Below are positions 36,462 through 43,627 of a stretch of DNA of 64,000 bases, piece after piece (the first letter of the stretch is position 1; each line of letters opens with the position of its first letter). The stretch comes from Neobacillus sp. OS1-2 (GTDB lineage: Bacteria > Bacillota > Bacilli > Bacillales > Cytobacillaceae). Below the pieces are notes generated by a model. The model was not told the origin of the DNA and ran no database searches. It saw only the letters and a list, made by a program, of their open reading frames with translations. The position numbers and the translations under genes are program-made. Location of the stretch: positions 930,001-994,000 of the forward strand of contig NZ_CP133265.1 of NCBI RefSeq assembly GCF_030915505.1, given 5' to 3'.

Positions 36462-36863
36462 TTATTTTTTTATTAAATCTTCGCGTTGGGATTGATCAAT
36501 CCACTCTTGCAGCTTATCTTTTAATGTGTTAAATCCTTGCCCGCCCTCAACTTCAGGAATGATTGCCGCAGCTTGGCGTTTGCGTGGCTTCTTTGGTTTA
36601 GCAGCCTGTTGAACAGGTGCTTCCTCAGTTGCGCGGATTGAAAGGCCGATTTTGCCAGCCCCTTCATCAATTGACAAAACTTTAACCTTAATTTCATCGC
36701 CGACTTTAAGGTGGTCATTAATATCTTTTACATAACCGTGCGTAATTTCTGAAATATGAACAAGACCTTGTGTTTGTTCGTCAAGTGCAACAAACGCTCC
36801 ATAAGGCTGAATTCCTGTTACCTTACCTGCTAATATACTGCCTATTTCAACTTTCTCTGTCAT
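36462..36863 (-). CDS. yugI: S1-domain RNA-binding protein YugI (general stress protein 13)
   Basis: 133 residues. An S1 domain fills residues 1-78: GSILAGKVTGIQPYGAFVALDEQTQGLVHISEITHGYVKDINDHLKVGDEIKVKVLSID in pieces, ending in GKIGLSIRA. The C-terminal 50 residues are basic (KPKKPRKRQ) then acidic and helical. This is the layout of general stress protein 13 / YugI, which associates with ribosomes and RNA. AGGAG lies seven bases before ATG 36863. It is a single-gene transcript divergent from the XRE regulator. Confidence 0.92.
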   Translation of the reverse strand: MTEKVEIGSILAGKVTGIQPYGAFVALDEQTQGLVHISEITHGYVKDINDHLKVGDEIKVKVLSIDEGAGKIGLSIRATEEAPVQQAAKPKKPRKRQAAAIIPEVEGGQGFNTLKDKLQEWIDQSQREDLIKK

Positions 36864-37089
36864 AAAAACACTCCTAATTAATAAAAAATTTTATCCCTTA
36901 TATACGCATTAAAATATTATATCATACTACCTAGTTTTAATCAAAAAAGCTTTTTTTATGAAAACGGTGTTGCTCTAACCCTTTTCAAAAAAAAAGTTAA
37001 CAAAATGTTCAAAAACGGAATAAGAAAAAAGAAATTTACCATGATATACTAATAGTGAGAAGTTATAATTTCAAAAAGAGGTGAACTGT

Positions 37090-37320
37090 ATGAGCTCAAT
37101 TGGTACCACTATTAAAGCTGCTCGCGAGATGCTCCATATGACCCAAGAGGAATTGGCTCAGAAGGTTAGAGTTGGAACGCAGACAATTGAGAAATATGAA
37201 TCTGGGGAACAAATGCCGAGTACCCAGACAATCATGAAGCTGTCCACTGTGCTGGATATCCCGGCTTCTGAATTATTACAGCACCAAGTTCATCCAAATT
37301 CTGCACCTACGAAACTGTAA
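37090..37320 (+). CDS. Small XRE-family helix-turn-helix regulator
   Basis: 76 residues from ATG 37090 with AGAGGTG upstream; a GTG at 37081 belongs to that site. One Cro/C1-type HTH domain covers residues 5-60: IGTTIKAAREMLHMTQEELAQKVRVGTQTIEKYESGEQMPSTQTIMKLSTVLDI in pieces. No ligand or dimerisation domain is present apart from a short tail (LLQHQVHPNSAPTKL). It is monocistronic with a strong terminator; no obvious target genes or toxin partner are adjacent. Specific role unknown. Confidence 0.88.
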   Translation: MSSIGTTIKAAREMLHMTQEELAQKVRVGTQTIEKYESGEQMPSTQTIMKLSTVLDIPASELLQHQVHPNSAPTKL

Positions 37321-37334
37321 TATATTCTAAATGC

Positions 37335-37369
37335 AAAAGCGGTAAAATGTACCGCTTTTTTATTTTTTT
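37335..37369 (+). terminator. Terminator of the XRE regulator gene
   Basis: AAAAGCGGTA and TACCGCTTTT arms with a five-base loop and a T-rich tail. Confidence 0.88.
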
Positions 37370-37444
37370 ACCATTTTACTGTTTAGAAAAAGGTAATTCT
37401 GGGTATCCTTTAGACGTAAAGCTTTCTAGTATTCCCCCTTTTTG

Positions 37445-37480
37445 AAGAGGACAACCAAATTGGTTTGTCCTCTTTTTTTA
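37445..37480 (+). terminator. Second terminator, no gene assigned
   Basis: AAGAGGACAA (37445-37454) and TTGTCCTCTT (37465-37474) followed by T7. About 75 bases separate it from the preceding terminator and contain no recognisable gene. Confidence 0.8.
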
Positions 37481-37544
37481 TGAGTAGGCATACATATTCA
37501 GCTTTGAGAATTGTCCAGCGATCAACGGGCACCCTGCTCGTTAT

Positions 37545-37808
37545 TTATAGTGAGCAAGTTTCATTTTCTTTCATGATTAATAATTCCTCTGCCACTTTTA
37601 TACAGCTTTTCAGAGGGATTATTTTTTCAAAAGAAAATTCATATATGGCTTGAATTCTCTTGGCCAGTTTAGCGGGATCATTCAGTTCATGGACGGCTTG
37701 AATTGTGTCTGCTATTTCCGTGTCATAGTCCCCACTTTTCAAATGAAAGGGATCCCACTCATTTAGCACATCCACAAATTGCAAATTTGTTTGCAGCTCT
37801 TTTCTCAT
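37545..37808 (-). CDS. yugE: YugE-like DUF1871 protein
   Basis: 87 residues from ATG 37808 (AGGAG eight bases upstream); the longer frame to 37841 passes through that site. The body LQFVDVLNEWDPFHLKSGDYDTEIADTIQAVHELNDPAKLAKRIQAIYEFSFEKIIP, seen in pieces, is all helical with the WDPF...GDYDTEI string typical of DUF1871/YugE proteins. The protein is cytosolic; its function is unknown. It follows the alanyl-tRNA editing gene on the same strand with a gap of about 57 bp, so the two may be co-transcribed. Confidence 0.85.
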   Translation of the reverse strand: MRKELQTNLQFVDVLNEWDPFHLKSGDYDTEIADTIQAVHELNDPAKLAKRIQAIYEFSFEKIIPLKSCIKVAEELLIMKENETCSL

Positions 37809-37865
37809 ATTTTTGTCTCCTATAACATACATTTGAATCATTTTATCATACTTGTACGTATGAAC

Positions 37866-39050
37866 CTATTTAATACCAGTTAACAGCTGTTGAAGAATTT
37901 CCTCCGCTGGGAGCAGCGCATTCCCTCCGCCTTGGGCAAAGGACTCGTTTCCTCCGCCTTTGCCGTTTAGTAATGGCAAGACTTCACCCACCAATGTTTT
38001 CATATTTTCCTTTCTGGCAGTTCCACGGGCACAGACTAGCTGCAGACGAGTTTCATTCGTGGATACAAACAAAACGAGTACCCCATCATCTTCAGCAATA
38101 ACGGACCGGGCCAGCTTTTGAAGCTCCTGAATCGTTCGATTTTGAAATACCGCAGCGACAAGTTGATTGTTGTTTGCCAATAAGTGCTTCGCCTCATATT
38201 GAAGTAAACTTTCTTGCGCTTGCTCAAGCGCCTTTTCAGTAAGTTTTCCATTTTCCAACAGTCGTATCACAGCCTGCTCCATTTCCATTTCTGGAGCATT
38301 AAGAAGCTTCGTTAACCTAAGCAGTAGCTTTTGCTTATCGCCAAGCAGATTTACCACGCGTTCGCCGCAGGCAAACTGTACACGGACCTTTTTCCTTTGT
38401 CTTTCCCAATCCAATACTTTAATCGCTCTGACTTCACCGGTTGCCTTTGGATGCGTCCCACCGCAGCCATTATAATCGAAGTCTGGAATAATCACGAGAC
38501 GGATATCCTCTTTAACCTTCGTCGCTTTCCTTAAGGGGTAGTGAGACAACTCTTCTTCTGTTACCCACTTCGTTTCAATCGGCCTATTCTCTAAAATAAT
38601 CCTGTTCGCAAGCGCTTCTGCTTTCTTCACTTCCTCCCTTGCTAAATCATCAGTTTCAAGGTCAATCGTCAGGTTGTCCACCCCCAGGTGAAAACCTACT
38701 GTATGGTAATCAAATAATTGCTCAAAAGCTGCCGATAAAATATGCTGTCCCGCATGCTGCTGCATATGATCAAATCGTCGTTCCCAGTCAAGAGTGCCTG
38801 ACACCTCTTCAGCGCCATTTTGAAATGGGGCTTCAAGATAATGGCGAATCTCACCATTAACTTCTTCTACTTCCACGACTTTTTTATCCGCAATGATGCC
38901 GGTATCGTGCGGCTGCCCCCCACCCGTTGGATAAAAAGCGGTTTGGTTTAAAACGGCATACCATTTGCCATTTTCATCTTGTTCATGTTTTTTTACATGT
39001 GCTGTAAAAGATTTTATGTAAGCATCTTGATAATATAGTCTGTTTTTCAT
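37866..39050 (-). CDS. Alanyl-tRNA editing protein (AlaX/AlaRS editing domain with DHHA1)
   Basis: 394 residues. The N-terminal half is the threonyl/alanyl-tRNA editing domain: TAFYPTGGGQPHDTG, the zinc-binding HxxxH in MQQHAGQHILSAAFE, and the second zinc part NGCGGTHPKATGEV. A helical linker (about 245-300) precedes a DHHA1-like domain with a Gly-rich end (LNGKGGGNESFAQGGGN). It lacks a synthetase catalytic core and acts in trans to hydrolyse Ser- or Gly-tRNA(Ala). GAGGTG lies eight bases before ATG 39050. Length matches long AlaX-type proteins with DHHA1. Confidence 0.9.
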   Translation of the reverse strand: MKNRLYYQDAYIKSFTAHVKKHEQDENGKWYAVLNQTAFYPTGGGQPHDTGIIADKKVVEVEEVNGEIRHYLEAPFQNGAEEVSGTLDWERRFDHMQQHAGQHILSAAFEQLFDYHTVGFHLGVDNLTIDLETDDLAREEVKKAEALANRIILENRPIETKWVTEEELSHYPLRKATKVKEDIRLVIIPDFDYNGCGGTHPKATGEVRAIKVLDWERQRKKVRVQFACGERVVNLLGDKQKLLLRLTKLLNAPEMEMEQAVIRLLENGKLTEKALEQAQESLLQYEAKHLLANNNQLVAAVFQNRTIQELQKLARSVIAEDDGVLVLFVSTNETRLQLVCARGTARKENMKTLVGEVLPLLNGKGGGNESFAQGGGNALLPAEEILQQLLTGIK

Positions 39051-39118
39051 TGCAAATACACCTCGTTATTTCTGTATGAACATATTGTCTAAAAATAGGG
39101 AAATTTAATCAAGTCAAA

Positions 39119-39152
39119 ATAATAAAAACCTGTCCTTTTTACAGAACAGGTC
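39119..39152 (-). terminator. Terminator of the Gly/Gln/Met-rich protein gene
   Basis: ACCTGT (39128-39133) and ACAGGT (39146-39151), followed on the minus strand by TTTTATT. Confidence 0.6.
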
Positions 39153-39171
39153 CCACCATTAAAGATGTAAA

Positions 39172-39549
39172 TTACTTTTTTTCTTTCTTCCGCTGCCCAA
39201 ATGTTGCTGGATTAAATCCGCCCATTCCTTGTGGAAAACCTGTCTGCTGCTGTCCGCCCATTCCTTGCGGGAAGCCCATTTGCTGCTGACCACCCATCGT
39301 TTGGGGGAATCCCTGGTGCCCAATACCGCCCATTTGTGGAAAACCATGTTGACTACCACCCATCTGAGGATATCCATGCTGGTAGCCACCCATCATTTGC
39401 GGGTAACCATGTTGATACCCACCCATCATTTGCTGGCTGCCTGGGTATCCACCCATCTGTTGTCCGAAACCTGGCTGCTGGAATCCGCCCATCATTTGCG
39501 GAAAGCCCATTTGCTGCCCAGGAAAACCGCCGAATTGTCTTTTCTCCAA
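39172..39549 (-). CDS. Low-complexity Gly/Gln/Met/Pro repeat protein, possible spore coat or surface component
   Basis: 125 residues; TTG 39549 is the start, with AAGGAGG eight bases upstream. Nearly the whole protein is built of imperfect repeats of the form MGGYQHGYPQM, MGGSQHGFPQM and GGQQQMGFPQG, ending in a basic tail (FGQRKKEKK). There is no signal peptide or membrane segment. Composition rich in Gly, Gln, Met, Tyr and His resembles Bacillus coat or exosporium-like proteins, but I recognise no family. The repeats are also visible at DNA level (39230-39530), so copy number may vary between strains. Confidence 0.75.
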   Translation of the reverse strand: MEKRQFGGFPGQQMGFPQMMGGFQQPGFGQQMGGYPGSQQMMGGYQHGYPQMMGGYQHGYPQMGGSQHGFPQMGGIGHQGFPQTMGGQQQMGFPQGMGGQQQTGFPQGMGGFNPATFGQRKKEKK

Positions 39550-39643
39550 TTAATTCGCCTCCTTACATTCTCCCTGTTAGTGTATGTACCACTTTTTGGA
39601 TAAGCTTAGATGCATACCTATAAGAAAAATATTTTTTTCCATC

Positions 39644-39672
39644 AAAAAAGCTATCCCATAACGGAGATAGCA
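39644..39672 (-). terminator. Terminator of the SOD gene
   Basis: GCTATC (39650-39655) and GATAGC (39666-39671), with six T on the minus strand. Confidence 0.8.
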
Positions 39673-39680
39673 TTACGAAT

Positions 39681-40232
39681 TTATTCTTTTTCGTCCTGGG
39701 CCTTTTTTTGCCCTGCCTTTTTATCTTTAGAAATTTCTCCGCAGGCAATCCTTTTCCCCGAGTCCCCGGCAGGCTGACTCATCCCATCGTCTTTCCCTTC
39801 ATGTACCACGATGGAAGTTCCTTCTTTAGTGAACAGTGATTTTTTCCCATCCTTTAAAGTAACATTTGGAGCCATTAAATCTGCTTTTGCCGTTTCATCA
39901 TCCCCGACAATTAAATTCGGCAGGTCTCCCGCATGCGCCCCTTTCGGATGAAGAAGGCCATGTTCCTTTTTCTCAGGGTTAAAATGGCTCCCCGCGGACT
40001 TAAAATCGGGTGCTTCGCATTTTCCTGTGTCATGAATGTGGATCGCATGCTCCCCGGCCGGAAGCCCCTTCAAATTTACGGTCATTTTAACACCGCTTGA
40101 CTGCTCGGCTAATCTTACAGTCCCGAGCGAATCACCAACGGTATTAAACATTTCTACATCTACCTTTTTGACTTCCTTTTCCATACATCCTGTAAGCATG
40201 AGGAGTGGAATCATCAGCAAATACTTCTTCAT
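39681..40232 (-). CDS. Cu/Zn superoxide dismutase-family lipoprotein
   Basis: 183 residues from ATG 40232 (GGGGGA upstream; GTG/ATG codons earlier lack a site). The signal peptide ends in the lipobox LTGC (Cys16), so the protein is anchored outside the membrane. All canonical ligands are present: Cu-type His65, His67, His83 and His144; Zn-type His83, His91, His100 and Asp103; the disulfide Cys72-Cys164 and the active-site Arg161 ([12 protein letters not shown]). B. subtilis SodC (YojM) is reported to lack two copper ligands, so this copy looks more likely to be an active dismutase. The tail is Lys/Glu-rich. It dismutates extracellular superoxide. Confidence 0.9.
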   Translation of the reverse strand: MKKYLLMIPLLMLTGCMEKEVKKVDVEMFNTVGDSLGTVRLAEQSSGVKMTVNLKGLPAGEHAIHIHDTGKCEAPDFKSAGSHFNPEKKEHGLLHPKGAHAGDLPNLIVGDDETAKADLMAPNVTLKDGKKSLFTKEGTSIVVHEGKDDGMSQPAGDSGKRIACGEISKDKKAGQKKAQDEKE

Positions 40233-40313
40233 ATGGTTTCCCCCAACTAAAGGCAATTTGCCGTTAGTATGGGCAAACGGATCATGACCTATTCAAATTC
40301 CACCAGTTCCTTT

Positions 40314-40342
40314 TATAAAAAAAAGGAACTGCTTTAGCTGTC
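40314..40342 (-). terminator. Terminator overlapping the end of the 69-aa membrane protein gene
   Basis: GGGACAGC and GCAGTTCC pair imperfectly around a loop that contains the stop codon; eight T follow on the minus strand. Confidence 0.65.
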
Positions 40343-40543
40343 CCTTTGTGTTGATTGATTATTTTTTATTTGTTCCTCTAACGCTTTTGTCTTTTCAGCT
40401 TCACGTTTAGAAATTCTCATAATAAAGCGCATCGTAAAAAAAGCGGCAATCATAAAGATTGTTAGGCTGATGACAGCGGGTATATATTCTGATTTATCCT
40501 CTGGAAAGTATAAAAATAACGCTAGAACGGATGGTTGAAACAT
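40334..40543 (-). CDS. Small single-helix membrane protein, 69 aa, unknown
   Basis: ATG 40543 has GGGAG seven bases upstream. A short N-terminal segment (MFQPSVLALFLYFPEDKSEY) is followed by one membrane helix (IPAVISLTIFMIAAFFTMRFIM) and a charged cytoplasmic coiled-coil-like tail rich in Lys, Glu and Gln. I recognise no named family; such proteins are common in Bacillus as small membrane proteins of unknown role. Neighbours give no hint. Confidence 0.75.
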   Translation of the reverse strand: MFQPSVLALFLYFPEDKSEYIPAVISLTIFMIAAFFTMRFIMRISKREAEKTKALEEQIKNNQSTQRDS

Positions 40544-40633
40544 TTTTCTTCTCCCTTTCTTTTAAAGGAACTGCTCTATGTATTATAGCAACAAAAAACA
40601 TTTCACACCAATGATTCCATTCGATCAGATCGC

Positions 40634-41383
40634 TTACTTTAATACATGGATCTTTTTAATGATTACATCTGTTTCCGGCTTGTCTTTTGCATCTGCAGGA
40701 GTGGCCGCAATTTTATCGACAATATCCATCCCCTCAACAACCTGACCAAATACGGTATGGCGATGATCAAGCCATGGTGTCCCCCCATTTTGATCATAGG
40801 TGTCGATAATTTCTGTCGGGTAGCCGGCCTTTTCCATTTCCTTCTTCATCGCAGGGTCGAGTGATGAACTTTGAACGATAAAAAACTGGCTGCCGTTTGT
40901 ATTTTCACCCGAATTTGCCATTGACAAGGCACCACGAAGATTATACAAATTCTTCGAGAATTCATCCTCAAATGGCTTTCCCCAAATACTCTCTCCACCG
41001 GTTCCGTTGCCGTTCGGATCGCCGCCTTGAATCATGAAGTCTTTTATAACGCGATGAAAAATTAAACCGTCATAATAGCCTTCTTCACTGTGCTTCACAA
41101 AGTTTTCAACGGTTTTTGGCGCATATTCAGGGAATAATTTGATTTTAATCTTCCCCATCGATGTTTCCATTTCTACTAGTTTTTCATTTTCTGAAACCTC
41201 TGTTGATAGCTGAGGATAAACAGCATTTGTCACTTGTTGTTCTCCTTCCTTCTTCTGTTCCGTTTTTGGTGCAGTAGTTTTCGATTTCGATTGTGTATCC
41301 TCATTCTTTGAGGTTGTCCCACATGCAGCCAATACCAGAATAATCGATAATAACGTAACCAGCATTTTCAAATTCTTACCCAT
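40634..41383 (-). CDS. Lipoprotein peptidyl-prolyl cis-trans isomerase (cyclophilin)
   Basis: 249 residues. A signal peptide with lipobox LAAC (Cys21) is followed by a Ser/Thr/Lys-rich linker and a cyclophilin domain from about residue 68: [63 protein letters not shown] and [16 protein letters not shown]. The active-site Arg (FHR), Phe, Gln and His positions are intact. It should assist folding of exported proteins at the outer face of the membrane. GGAGG precedes ATG 41383. It is divergent from kapB. Confidence 0.93.
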   Translation of the reverse strand: MGKNLKMLVTLLSIILVLAACGTTSKNEDTQSKSKTTAPKTEQKKEGEQQVTNAVYPQLSTEVSENEKLVEMETSMGKIKIKLFPEYAPKTVENFVKHSEEGYYDGLIFHRVIKDFMIQGGDPNGNGTGGESIWGKPFEDEFSKNLYNLRGALSMANSGENTNGSQFFIVQSSSLDPAMKKEMEKAGYPTEIIDTYDQNGGTPWLDHRHTVFGQVVEGMDIVDKIAATPADAKDKPETDVIIKKIHVLK

Positions 41384-41510
41384 ATATCATTCCTCCATTT
41401 TTACACTTTAACCGAAATTTCATTTTTTTGCACTTTGTTTTTAATTTAGACCTTTTTCTATTAAAATGAAAGTATAGAAGAAAAAATTATAGGCAGGAGT
41501 TGTTTAGTTA

Positions 41511-41888
41511 GTGGAATTACAGGTGGGTGAAGTTGTAACCGGGATTTATAAAACAGGGAAGTACATCGGTGAAATAACCGAGATTCGTCCCCAACATTAT
41601 TTAGTCAGGGTGTTAGCTGTCATGAAGCATCCGATGCAAGGGGATCTGCATAGTCCAAAGGACGCAGATGTGCTTATTTTTCATGAAAGACGCGCGCTCA
41701 GTTTTAGGGAACAGGCCAATATTCCAAAACAAATGGTCAAACCGTTTGAGAATGAAGTTCCTGAATATATGGAATCGCTAAAAGAGGCCGTTGCAAAAAT
41801 GAAAACGGAGCTTTCTGCAGCAGGTTCGGAATGGGCTGAAATGAGTTTGAAAGCAATGGAAACATTGGAGAAGGATTATAAAATTTAA
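41511..41888 (+). CDS. kapB: Kinase-associated protein KapB
   Basis: 125 residues from GTG 41511 with CAGGAG about 11 bases upstream. It opens with a small beta-barrel (MELQVGEVVTGIYKTGKYIGEITEIRPQHYLVRVLAVMKHPMQGDLHSP in pieces), then VLIFHERRALSFREQANIP and a helical end. This matches KapB, required in B. subtilis for KinB input into the sporulation phosphorelay. No lipobox is visible despite the family name kinase-associated lipoprotein. In B. subtilis kapB follows kinB; here no histidine kinase gene is adjacent. It converges with kapD. Confidence 0.9.
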   Translation: MELQVGEVVTGIYKTGKYIGEITEIRPQHYLVRVLAVMKHPMQGDLHSPKDADVLIFHERRALSFREQANIPKQMVKPFENEVPEYMESLKEAVAKMKTELSAAGSEWAEMSLKAMETLEKDYKI

Positions 41889-41896
41889 CAAACGTT

Positions 41897-41930
41897 AGGC
41901 CAAATCAGTTTGAATGATTTGGCCTTTTAT
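41897..41930. terminator. Bidirectional terminator between kapB and kapD
   Basis: AGGCCAAATCA (41897-41907) and TGATTTGGCCT (41915-41925), perfect 11-bp arms, T-tail on plus strand. Confidence 0.85.
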
Positions 41931-42550
41931 GCGAATTCATTTAATAGCTTCGAAAAATCGACACGATCGCCAATTGTTGTGGGTTTTGGTTTTTCTAAAT
42001 AGCGTTTATCCTTTTCGACAAGTTTGAATATATTGTAGGTAGTCATAGCGTCATCAAGTGCGCGGTGATGCCGGCCTGTCCCTTCCTTGCCGTATTCCTG
42101 GACAGCTTTCCATAGACCTGTTTGATTCTGATCCCCAAAGAACCGTTTATATTCCATAGATAAATCCATTTCAGCACCATGAAAAGGAAAATCAACCCCT
42201 GCCATTAAACAATTGTGCCGCAGGACCTTCATATCCATATTTCCCCAAGTAACAATTGTGGTTTCTACATGATCCTTATTGAACTCCGCCAATTTTTTGA
42301 TCAGTTCAAAAATAGACACCCCGTTATCCACCTGCTGCTGTGAAATATGTAGGAAGGATTTACAGCGCTCTGATAAGTTCGGAAATTTTAAAGGGGTCAC
42401 ATAGGATGAGAATTGCTCCGTTATTTGATCATCAACAACAGCCACAATTCCAACCTCAATGATTTCTGCAAAAAAGTCTTTCATTCGCACATTTCGTTCC
42501 GGCATTGTAAACTCAAAATCAATAAATAAATATTGCCGTCTTGCTCTCAT
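41927..42550 (-). CDS. kapD: 3'-5' exonuclease-like KapD, inhibitor of the KinA sporulation pathway
   Basis: 207 residues with a DEDDh exonuclease fold. Acidic residues are seen in LFIDFEFTMPE (Asp/Glu), WGNMDMKVLRHNC (Asp) and HHRALDDAMTTYNIF (His and final Asp), so the active site looks complete. In B. subtilis KapD over-production blocks sporulation through the KinA pathway; its substrate is not known. AAAGGTGG lies seven bases before ATG 42550. It converges with kapB, keeping the kap pair together. Confidence 0.92.
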   Translation of the reverse strand: MRARRQYLFIDFEFTMPERNVRMKDFFAEIIEVGIVAVVDDQITEQFSSYVTPLKFPNLSERCKSFLHISQQQVDNGVSIFELIKKLAEFNKDHVETTIVTWGNMDMKVLRHNCLMAGVDFPFHGAEMDLSMEYKRFFGDQNQTGLWKAVQEYGKEGTGRHHRALDDAMTTYNIFKLVEKDKRYLEKPKPTTIGDRVDFSKLLNEFA

Positions 42551-42736
42551 CTTTTCACCACCTTTTCTTTTTTATCCTACTATCATTATATAAAGAAACC
42601 TGTACAAAAAACTGTGCTTTTTTTCTATTTTTTTATTTATCTACCATTATATCACGAACTTTGTGAAAATTTTTTAAATTTTTGTACAATTTATTGAAGA
42701 AAGGGGCATGGAAAATTAATCCATCCCCTTCCCGCT

Positions 42737-43120
42737 TTATTTCCTTAGCTTCATAACTGCCATTGTACATCTGGACACACAAATGAGTCGGTCTTGTTCA
42801 TCGTGAATCTTAATATCCCAAACCATTGTTGATTTTCCTTGATACAGGATCGTACCCACTGCCGTGACAATCCCTTCTGTCGCTGAACGAACATGATTTG
42901 CATTAATTTCTAATCCTGCCACAGCTTGCGTTTCCTTGTCTACCAATTCATAGGCCCCAACACTTGCAACCGTTTCAGCTAATGCTACAGACGCACCGCC
43001 ATGCAGTAATCCCATAGGCTGTTTCGTTCTTTCATCCACGGGCATAGTGGCAATCACTTTCCCTTTTTCTAAATAGGTAATCTCAATCCCCAGTGCTTCT
43101 AATAATGTATTTTTGACCAT
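42737..43120 (-). CDS. Hotdog-fold thioesterase (YuxO-like)
   Basis: 127 residues, the usual size of PaaI/YuxO-type acyl-CoA thioesterases. The family motif is MGLLHGGASVALAETVASVGAY, with the His-Gly-Gly substrate loop and the catalytic-type Glu, followed by INANHVRSATEGIVTAVG. Enzymes of this type hydrolyse 1,4-dihydroxy-2-naphthoyl-CoA (menaquinone synthesis) or phenylacetyl-CoA. B. subtilis YuxO lies in the same general region. The start has GGAG-type spacing before ATG 43120. Substrate is inferred only. Confidence 0.85.
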   Translation of the reverse strand: MVKNTLLEALGIEITYLEKGKVIATMPVDERTKQPMGLLHGGASVALAETVASVGAYELVDKETQAVAGLEINANHVRSATEGIVTAVGTILYQGKSTMVWDIKIHDEQDRLICVSRCTMAVMKLRK

Positions 43121-43192
43121 TTTTCATCTCTCTCCTCTATGTAGTTTTCTCTAAAACTTATTCTCTACTTTTGGAAAATTTCCTTTAAATAA

Positions 43193-43222
43193 GTAAAAAA
43201 ACAGCCGCAAGAGCTGTTTTTT
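43193..43222 (-). terminator. Terminator of the small PPMGY-repeat gene
   Basis: AAACAGC and GCTGTTT arms, with T7 on the minus strand. Confidence 0.8.
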
Positions 43223-43231
43223 ACCTCGTTG

Positions 43232-43480
43232 TTAATAATATCCCGGATAACCCATTGGCGGATAGCCCATCGGAGGGTATCCCATTGGGGGATAGCCCAT
43301 TGGCGGATAGCCATAAAACGGGCGGCTTGCCACAAATCCGCCTGCCAATCCGCCGCCGATTAGACCGCCTAAAAAGCCAAGCCCACCTATCGCTAATGGC
43401 CAGCCAAGAAACCCAATAAACCGTTGATCTTGGACCGGGTATTGATTTCGATACAGATACGGGCTTTGATATGGATACAT
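43232..43480 (-). CDS. Small Gly/Tyr/Pro-rich repeat protein, possible spore-coat component
   Basis: 82 residues; ATG 43480 follows GGAGGTAG. Three parts are visible: a Tyr/Gln-rich head (MYPYQSPYLYRNQYPVQDQ), a glycine-zipper hydrophobic hairpin (LAIGGLGFLGGLIGGGLAGGFVAS) and a tail of four tandem PPMGY pentapeptides ending PGYY. The competing frame at 43221-43487 lacks this structure and is a shadow. Composition resembles Bacillus coat or cortex-associated proteins, but no named family is recognised. Confidence 0.75.
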   Translation of the reverse strand: MYPYQSPYLYRNQYPVQDQRFIGFLGWPLAIGGLGFLGGLIGGGLAGGFVASRPFYGYPPMGYPPMGYPPMGYPPMGYPGYY

Positions 43481-43590
43481 ACCACACTACCTCCTTTTAT
43501 CTACGATACTTGCCTACACTATTTCATATGCGAGAAACAGGGGTTTGGAGTGGGCTTTATGGGTAGGGCTAGAATGGGGCCATTCACCAC

Positions 43591-43626
43591 GTTAAAAAGC
43601 CTCCAAAGGAATTTGAAGGCTTTTTC
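43591..43626 (-). terminator. Terminator of pepA
   Basis: AAAAAGCCTCCAAA and TTTGAAGGCTTTTT arms (one mismatch), directly after the pepA stop. Confidence 0.85.
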
Positions 43627-43627
43627 A

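Noticed and set aside
37465..37653. Plus-strand 62-aa frame next to yugE
   Set aside because: It overlaps yugE on the other strand and has no binding site.
39229..39623. Plus-strand open frames of 124 and 130 aa
   Set aside because: They are antisense shadows of the low-complexity repeat gene and have no plausible start site.
43221..43487. 88-aa frame overlapping the PPMGY-repeat gene
   Set aside because: It gives SPNGIPSDG-type repeat shadows, and its start codon is not preceded by the GGAGG site that fits the other frame.
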